Assembly (NCBI GenBank): GCA_951804985.1
Contig: OX638131.1
Location: 107,218,464 to 107,282,463, forward strand
DNA: 64,000 bases
Direction of reading: 5' to 3'
DNA from: Dryomyza anilis
Taxonomy: Eukaryota; Arthropoda; Insecta; Diptera; Dryomyzidae
The notes under the pieces are model-generated. The model was not told where the DNA came from, searched no databases, and saw nothing but the letters and a program-made list of their open reading frames with translations. The stretch's first letter is position 1, and each line of letters starts with the position of its first letter. The position numbers were made by a program, and so were the translations under genes. Positions 58,130 to 64,000 of this stretch are shown here, in pieces.

Positions 58130-59665
58130 TTTGCTGTAAATCTTGACTGGATTTTTTTTTTGTAGAGCACAATATTTGCAGCCGGTTTTTATTGCATTAA
58201 TCCAAAGGGAGCGAACCGGTGTTCGAAGCGGCACTAAAAACCCAACAGGTGCAACACTTTTTTATGCAATTTTTTGCGCTTTTATTTCTGCGCTCACTGA
58301 TTGATGGCGTTTATATTTTAATATTTTTTTTTTGACTTTTTTTTTAATTTTGCATAACTGGCTGGTTGTTCGAACAGGTTGTTTGTTTAGAATGCGTAGA
58401 CGAGAGCGCACATTGCTGCACGTCTTGGTTGCTGACTTCTGCAAATTATTTTTTTTAATGAACTTGAGTTTTTGATTTAAAACTTTTTTTTTGTTAAATT
58501 TAAATTTTTCTGAATTGAAGTAATGCACTGTATTTTAAGTTTTTAAGCAAATTTGTTTTTTTTTTATTAAAATATTTTTTTTTATAAACTTTTTACTAAT
58601 TTTTTGTTATTTAACTTTTGTTTTTGTTTTAATTTTGTTTTTTACAACTTTTGTTTTTCGTTTTCTCAATTTATGTTTTTGCACTTTATCAAATAAAACG
58701 CAAACTGTCAAATTATCACTGCACTTTTGAAGATTTGTTTGTTTTTAATTTTGTCAACTACTTTTTGTTAATCCAATTTTGTTAAAAAGTAGCGCAAATT
58801 TTTTAGTTTATTTTATCGTTGGTTATTAATTTTTCGGAAATATTAAAAAATATCGTAATATTTTTATTTAGCGAATTTCGTATGTTGATTTTTTTGCACG
58901 TTTCTATTTTCCAACATTCAACGCGCGTCCAAACTCTTCGTACAACTAGCATAAACTAAATGCTAGTCAGTGACGAAAGATCGTGTATATCGTGCTGCAT
59001 GTGAGCACAACAGACTCATTTGACACTCAACGCAAAGAGCATAAATGAGCGGCGCTTTACACAATGAATAGCACTCATTTGTTACTCAGGAAGCATTTAA
59101 TGTCAGTCAATGTCTGGTGATTGTTGAACATTTCAAAGAACCAAATCGTTTCAAACAACGTGAAAAGTATACATTTTACAGTAAATTCTCTCAATTAGTT
59201 GCACTGTAGTAACACAATAATTTACTCTCATTTATTTACTTTTGTATTTATGCTCTCACTAATCCCCCGCTCACTATGTTTTTCACGTGCATTGACCGCT
59301 TGCGAGCGCGCCCACTCAACCTGCCTACTCACTCTATACTCAGCCTGCACGTTGCAACCTTTGAGTGTTTGCATTGAGTGGGCGTTGTGGCTGCAGGTCT
59401 ATCGAACTGGTTTTCTTTTGGTTAACAGCGACTGCTCGCCTCTAGCTGTCAGTGGTGCGTTGTTTACGTTGGCCCAGCGACGCACTCTGGGAGCGCACAT
59501 GTAGTTTGATGTGAGGCCGCATAGAACTGGTTTTTAAAGTACTCTCAATTTAATTTATCACTCAATTTATTATGCACCTTTTTGTGCTCTCAAATGTGGC
59601 GCTCTCTCTAAGTTTAAAGTGAGTGAGATCATATGTGGGCAACATGTTGCAGCAACATGTAAAAT
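58130..59665 (-). promoter_or_regulatory. candidate promoter / upstream regulatory region of the rau-like gene
   Basis: GC-richer islands (58150-58420 and 58900-59660) lie upstream, in the minus direction, of the putative noncoding exon. The second island has many CACTCA/TGAGTG and CTCTC motifs, including GCTCTCTCTA at 59601-59610 (GAGAGA on the gene strand) and a GCAACATGTTGC palindrome at 59639-59650. TCAGTG, an initiator-like core, lies on the minus strand near 58307. The plus frame 59199-59504 is open but has no recognisable domain. No start site can be fixed. Confidence 0.3.
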
Positions 59666-59669
59666 TAAA

Positions 59670-60310
59670 TAATTTTTTTTTTAGATTTAATGGAATTTAT
59701 AAAAATTGGGTTTCTAACGAATTTTCAAAGGGGCATTTTAGAAAAAAAATTTAACACAAATTTGCATTTAGTTCAAGAAAATGTTCAATTCTTCAATAAT
59801 GAGATAATTTAATATCTAATATTAAAAATAAAATCGTTTCCAAAAATCGTTGCTTATTTACAAAATTTACTAATTTTTTTAGCAAAATCATAAATTCTAA
59901 GAAATACTTTTCCCTGAGAAATCTCGGAATTTTTCATCTCGTTTTGTTAATAAATTTTGTTTTAAATTGTTTTAAATTAAAACTAAAATACATTTGGTAA
60001 AATGACATATATTAAAACATTTAATATATGTAATTTGAATCGAATTTTTGTTAAAAGACTTATATTGTATTTTAAAACTAAATAAATCCCATTTAGTGTT
60101 TCCAAACCACAACTTAAATTTCTAATATACAACTACCTAACAACGATTTCTGAATATAAATTTACTATTTCCAATTTTTTTTTAAATTTATGGTTACTAC
60201 AAATTGATAGTTTAAAACAAACATCCGATTTCTGCAATAAAATATTTGTTTCCGAATCAACGAATAGCAAGCTTTTGTAATATGAATGTATCACATGAAT
60301 TTTTCGTAGC
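59670..60310. other. AT-rich sequence
   Basis: No supported gene or clear repeat. Confidence 0.4.
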
Positions 60311-60315
60311 AAGAC

Positions 60316-61440
60316 AATTCCCCGAAGCCATTTCCCCGAAAGCGATTCCCCGAATGGACATTTCACCGAATAGACATTACCCTAAATGGAAATTTCCCGA
60401 AATGGAAACTTTACCGAAATATACACTTTCCCGAATGGACATTTTCACGAAACGGACACTACCCCGAAATGGACATTTCTCCGAAATTGCGAATAAGACC
60501 GGATATCGATAGAGGACAACATTAGATGTCTAATAGTACGTTTTTAAATGGTCCAGGTACCTCCAAAGTGGTAAAAATCCCGTTATTGACATTTCCCGAA
60601 ATGGAAACTTTACCGAAATGGACAATTCTCCGAATGGACATTTTCACGAAACGGACAAATTGCGAAAAAGACCGGAAATCGATAGAGGACAACATTAGAT
60701 GTCTAATAGCACGTTTTGAAATCGTCCAGGTACCTCCAAAGAGGTATTTTTTTGTTTTGCAAAAATCGATAGCTGAAGTAGTGAAATTCATTTTGACACT
60801 TCAAAAATATTTTTTTTTCGAAAATATGGTTTTTGATACCGTTTTGGTGGACCTGTATCATTCCAAAAGGATTCATTAGACATCTAATGATATCCACTAT
60901 CTATTTCCAAAATATAATAAATTCGGTCATAAATGTGGTTTTGACCTCCTTATTGGGGATCACGAACCACTCCGAAGGGTACCATTATCTTCAAATGATT
61001 TTCACTATCGATTTCAATAATATAAAAATTTGTGTAATAAATGCGGTCCCTATCGAATTCAGAAATAAAAATTTTCGAGTCTTAAATGCGGTTTTGACTC
61101 CCGTCTGGGGGTCATGGACCACTTCAAATAATGCAATAAGGCATGATTGCGGAATTGATGTCCGCCATCAATTTCCGCAATAAATATTATTTGGACAAAA
61201 ACGTGGTTTTTGAACACTTTTTGGAGGTCATGGACAACTCCAAATGATACCATTTGATTTCCGTCGATGTATGTTATCGATTTCTGCAATAAAATTTTGT
61301 TCGGTCGCATTTTCCGAACACTTTTGCAACCCACATTTTGGGGATATTTCCATTTCGGGGAAATGTTCATTTGGGGAAATGGACGTTCGGGAAAATTTAT
61401 TTCGGGGAAATGGCTTCGGTGAAATGTTTTTCAGGGAAAT
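60316..61440. mobile_element. ~1.1 kb foldback-like element with repeat-built inverted arms
   Basis: The left arm starts with CCCCGAAGCCATTTCCCCGA followed by CCGAAATGGACATTT repeats (60320-60485). Two copies of a block with GAGGACAACATTAGATGTCT and GGTCCAGGTACCTCCAAAG follow. The right arm carries the inverse: TTGGTGGACCTGTATCA and ATTAGACATCTAATG (60875) onward in about four ~120-130-bp units, then GGGGAAATGTTCATTTGGGG and AAATGGCTTCGG near 61415. The centre is near 60.8 kb. Open frames across it follow the repeats. The organisation resembles Drosophila FB elements without their sequence. Confidence 0.7.
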
Positions 61441-61609
61441 ATACATAAACCAGTTCTTAAATTGATACTATTATCCAGACAGATGCCAAGTGACTTGCAG
61501 TTATCTACTAATCTAAGCGAATATTCGTATCGTTAATTTTACTGAATTCAATTTTTTACTAAAAATTTTATTATTCACCAAAAATTCATTTATTCAGTAA
61601 AAAAACTTC

Positions 61610-61737
61610 GGCCGAGCTGTGCGTGTTATATTTGTACTCAAAGTGGTGGGACCTACAGTTTATTGCCGAATCCGAACGGCGGGTGAGAGCTTTTCATAGG
61701 CAATAGTTCTACTCTCGTAGGTTTGCCATTTACTGGT
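61610..61737 (-). mobile_element. internal fragment of the SINE family
   Basis: On the minus strand it runs from CAGTAAATGGCAAACCTACG through AGCTCTCACCCGCCGTTCGG and TTGAGTACAAATATAACACG to GCTCGGCCGAAG. Both the tRNA-like head and the CCAAAC tail are missing. It is the closest match to the body of the 51.71 kb SINE. Confidence 0.75.
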
Positions 61738-61739
61738 TT

Positions 61740-62380
61740 GACATAATTTTACAAAATAAAAAAAAAATCAAAAATTGCAAAAAAAAAAAAACAAATTTTA
61801 AAAATTACAAAATTTGTTCGATCAAAAATTTCCGGATTTCTTACACGTTCATTAAATGCATTAATTCCAAATTAATTCTTTTTTTTTCATTCAGTCTCAA
61901 ATTGTTTACGCCCCACTTGCATTGACTATTTTAATTGCTTTTGAAATGGTCTATTAGTGTACCACGACAATTTTGACATTTAATTATGGATATTCATGAA
62001 TTTTAGATTTATATTTAGAGTTGCAGTACATTGACTTTGGGGATGTTATTATCGATGCTCTTAAAGCAATTAACACACAGTTGAACTTCAATTATTTTTA
62101 ATTTGAAGCTAATCTGTAGAGCCTATGACAATTTACAGTGAATTATTAAATAGCTTAATTAGTTGACGAATGGCTGACGGATCTGTTTTTAATTGAGTCG
62201 TATGTCAGAGAATGGAACGAAAGGCAATTCGAATTTGTGAAATAAATAATGGGCAAATATTGATATAGACGAAAAATGAGAGAAGTATTTAGCGATACCC
62301 TTCGTAGTGGAAATCATATTCGGAACATGGTCAGGCACAAAACACTGATTATGTTCCTTGGATAACTAGATTTGATCTTG
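61740..62380. other. AT-rich sequence
   Basis: No supported gene. The stretch 62320-62390 has GAACATGGTCAGGCAC and TTGATCATG and may be a further relic of the TGATCA-rich family. Confidence 0.3.
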
Positions 62381-62419
62381 ATCATGTCTATGCAATATTT
62401 TATATTATCCCAGTATGCC

Positions 62420-62790
62420 ATTCGTATCGATATCGTTACGAGATCATTGCGAGTAGATGGAGAAATCACACGATATCGGACCCGTTCTCGTAACGATATC
62501 GAGCGTCAAATTGGACCTAGATGGTTGGTAGATACCGGAACGTTCTGTCGGAGTTTTCACGATATGAGAAGTTTTTCGAAATCGGAACGATATCGAAGAA
62601 CAAAAATGATTAAAGTTCGAGATTGCTGCGAAAAATATTACGATATCGATTTCGTATGTTCTCAAAGTATTTGAATGTACGAAAATGTAAAAAATTAGAA
62701 TCGAGAAAGCAACGAGATCGAACCATTTTATTGAAGTTATTCGAGAAAGCTTCGAGGTATCGAAGATCTCCGAGACATGGCAGACTGGGA
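62420..62790. repeat. CGATATCG-rich island
   Basis: CGATATCG occurs about five times between 62428 and 62650, with further TCGAGA/ACGATAT variants to 62770. A perfect 16-bp inverted pair (CGATATCGTTACGAGA and TCTCGTAACGATATCG) spans about 62428-62501. CpG is frequent relative to the rest of the window. Frames 62372-62674 and 62623-62889 cross it without recognisable domains. It may be a degenerate repeat or a protein-binding cluster. Confidence 0.5.
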
Positions 62791-62794
62791 TCTC

Positions 62795-63035
62795 ATATAA
62801 TATTCATTTTAAATAATCTACAAAACGGTTATTTGCTAGTTCTTGCTGACGTTTACATTTCAAAAATTTATTTGTCCGGTATTGATTAAGAATTTTTTTT
62901 TAATGGGTCCTTCACATGGACATGCTAGGGTAAACTAATAACAAATTTCCAGATCAAAACCTAGTCGGGGCGCATGAAATGTTGTACAATGAGATCTGAA
63001 AAATTACTTTAAAGCTAAGATTGACAAACTGAATT
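62795..63035. other. AT-rich spacer before the terminal array
   Basis: No gene or repeat that I can support in this stretch. Confidence 0.35.
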
Positions 63036-63039
63036 TTGA

Positions 63040-64000
63040 GTGAAAAATGGAATTTTTAGTGAGAAATTAAATTTTAGTGAAGAAAGGTATTTTTAGTGTA
63101 CAAATTAAAATATGGCGATAAAATGCAAATTTGGTAAAAAAAATTAATTTTTAGTGAAAAATTTAATTTTTAGTGAAAAATTGAATTTTTATTGAAAAAT
63201 TGAATTTATAGTGAAAAATTGAATTTTTAGTGAAAAATTGAATTTATAGTGAAAAATTGAATTTTTAGTGAAAAATTTAATTTTTAGTGAAATTTTTAGT
63301 GAAAATTTGAATTTTAAGTGAAAAATTGAACTTTTAGTGAAAATTTGAATTTTTAGTAAATATTTGACTTTTAATGAAAATTTGAATTTTTAGTGAAAAT
63401 TTGAATTTTTAGTGAAAATTTGAATTTTTAGTGAAAATTTGAATTTTTAGTGAAAATTTGAATTTTTAGTGAAAATTTTAACTTTTAGTGAAAAATTGAA
63501 CTTTTTGTGAAAATTTGAATTTTTAGTGAATATTTGAATTTTTAGTGAAAAATTGAATTTTTAATGAAAAATTGAATTTTTAGTGAACAATTTAATTTCT
63601 AGTGAAAAATTGAATTTTTAGAGAAAAATTAAATTTTTAGTGATAAATTGAATTTTTACTGAAAAATTGATTTTTTAGTGAAGAATTGTATTTTTTTTTT
63701 AGTGTACAATTTAAAATTTAGTGAAAAAATTAAAATTTGTTGAAAAATTAATTTGCAAAGAAAAATTGAATTTTTAATGAAAAAATTATTTTTTAACTTA
63801 AAATGATATTTTTAGTGAAATGTTTGAGTTATTAAGTGAAAAATTGAATTCCTAGCGAAAGAAGATTTATAGTTAAAAATTGAATTTTAAGTGAAAATGA
63901 ATTTTTAATGAAAAACTGAATTTTTAGGTAAAAATTTAATTGTTACGGGAACATTTAATTTTTAATGAAAATTTAATTTTTAGTCAAAAATTTAGTTTTA
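63040..64000. repeat. 19-20-bp GTGAAAAWTTGAATTTTTA minisatellite, cut by the window end
   Basis: About 45-50 units of GTGAAAATTTGAATTTTTA and GTGAAAAATTGAATTTTTA run to the last base. They are most regular at 63370-63480. The period resembles that of the 19-bp arrays inside the intron, but the sequence differs. Confidence 0.9.

Noticed and set aside
59199..59504. 101-codon plus-strand frame in the putative promoter region
   Set aside because: No recognisable domain; it coincides with dense CACTCA/CTCTC motifs and a GC-richer island that explains the lack of stops.
60246..61465. Many overlapping 64-117-codon frames on both strands
   Set aside because: They follow the inverted repeat units of the foldback-like element; frames change between repeats and none is recognisable.
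1..64000. CRISPR arrays, because of the many regular direct repeats
   Set aside because: The repeats are contiguous minisatellites without unique equal-length spacers, and the window is eukaryotic.

Overview
The window looks like nuclear DNA from a higher (brachyceran) fly. It is very AT-rich, and the one clear gene has short GC-richer exons with dipteran-type splice signals. That gene encodes a protein with two Ras-association (RA) domains and a class II PDZ-binding C-terminus, the architecture of Drosophila Rau. I saw no bacterial-style gene organisation, rRNA, functional tRNA gene, CRISPR array or autonomous transposon ORF. The species cannot be fixed from the sequence; family placement (tephritid, calyptrate or similar) would be a guess.

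Layout. (1) At 3.36-6.56 kb on the minus strand, four coding exons join in frame into a 528-codon ORF, read here as rau. (2) From about 6.57 to 57.32 kb I find no further convincing exon. A strong minus-strand splice donor at 57318/57319, followed upstream by GC-richer promoter-like sequence to about 59.66 kb, suggests that this ~50.7 kb is the first intron of the same gene, with a 5' noncoding exon near 57.3-57.5 kb. Near its middle, at 32255/32254, a fused acceptor-donor with branch-point and pyrimidine tract has the form of a recursive-splicing (ratchet) site. (3) The intron and flanks are packed with AT-rich minisatellites (9-, 11-, 12-, 19-, 20- and ~22-bp units). Several families occur as widely spaced inverted pairs. 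There are also non-autonomous mobile elements: foldback elements, MITE-like elements and a tRNA-derived SINE with target-site duplication and a nested TA-flanked MITE. (4) GC-richer islands without coding potential (for example 18.4-18.75, 20.4-20.98, 23.4-23.66, 33.4-33.9, 58.9-59.66 and 62.4-62.8 kb) are candidate regulatory DNA.

Functionally there is one gene to discuss. If the Rau reading is right, the product is a cytoplasmic/cortical adaptor that binds active Ras-family GTPases and sustains receptor tyrosine kinase signalling. The long intron would hold its enhancers. Nearly all other long open frames, including a 394-codon one at 21-22 kb, are translations of short tandem repeats whose period is a multiple of three or that lack stops by composition.
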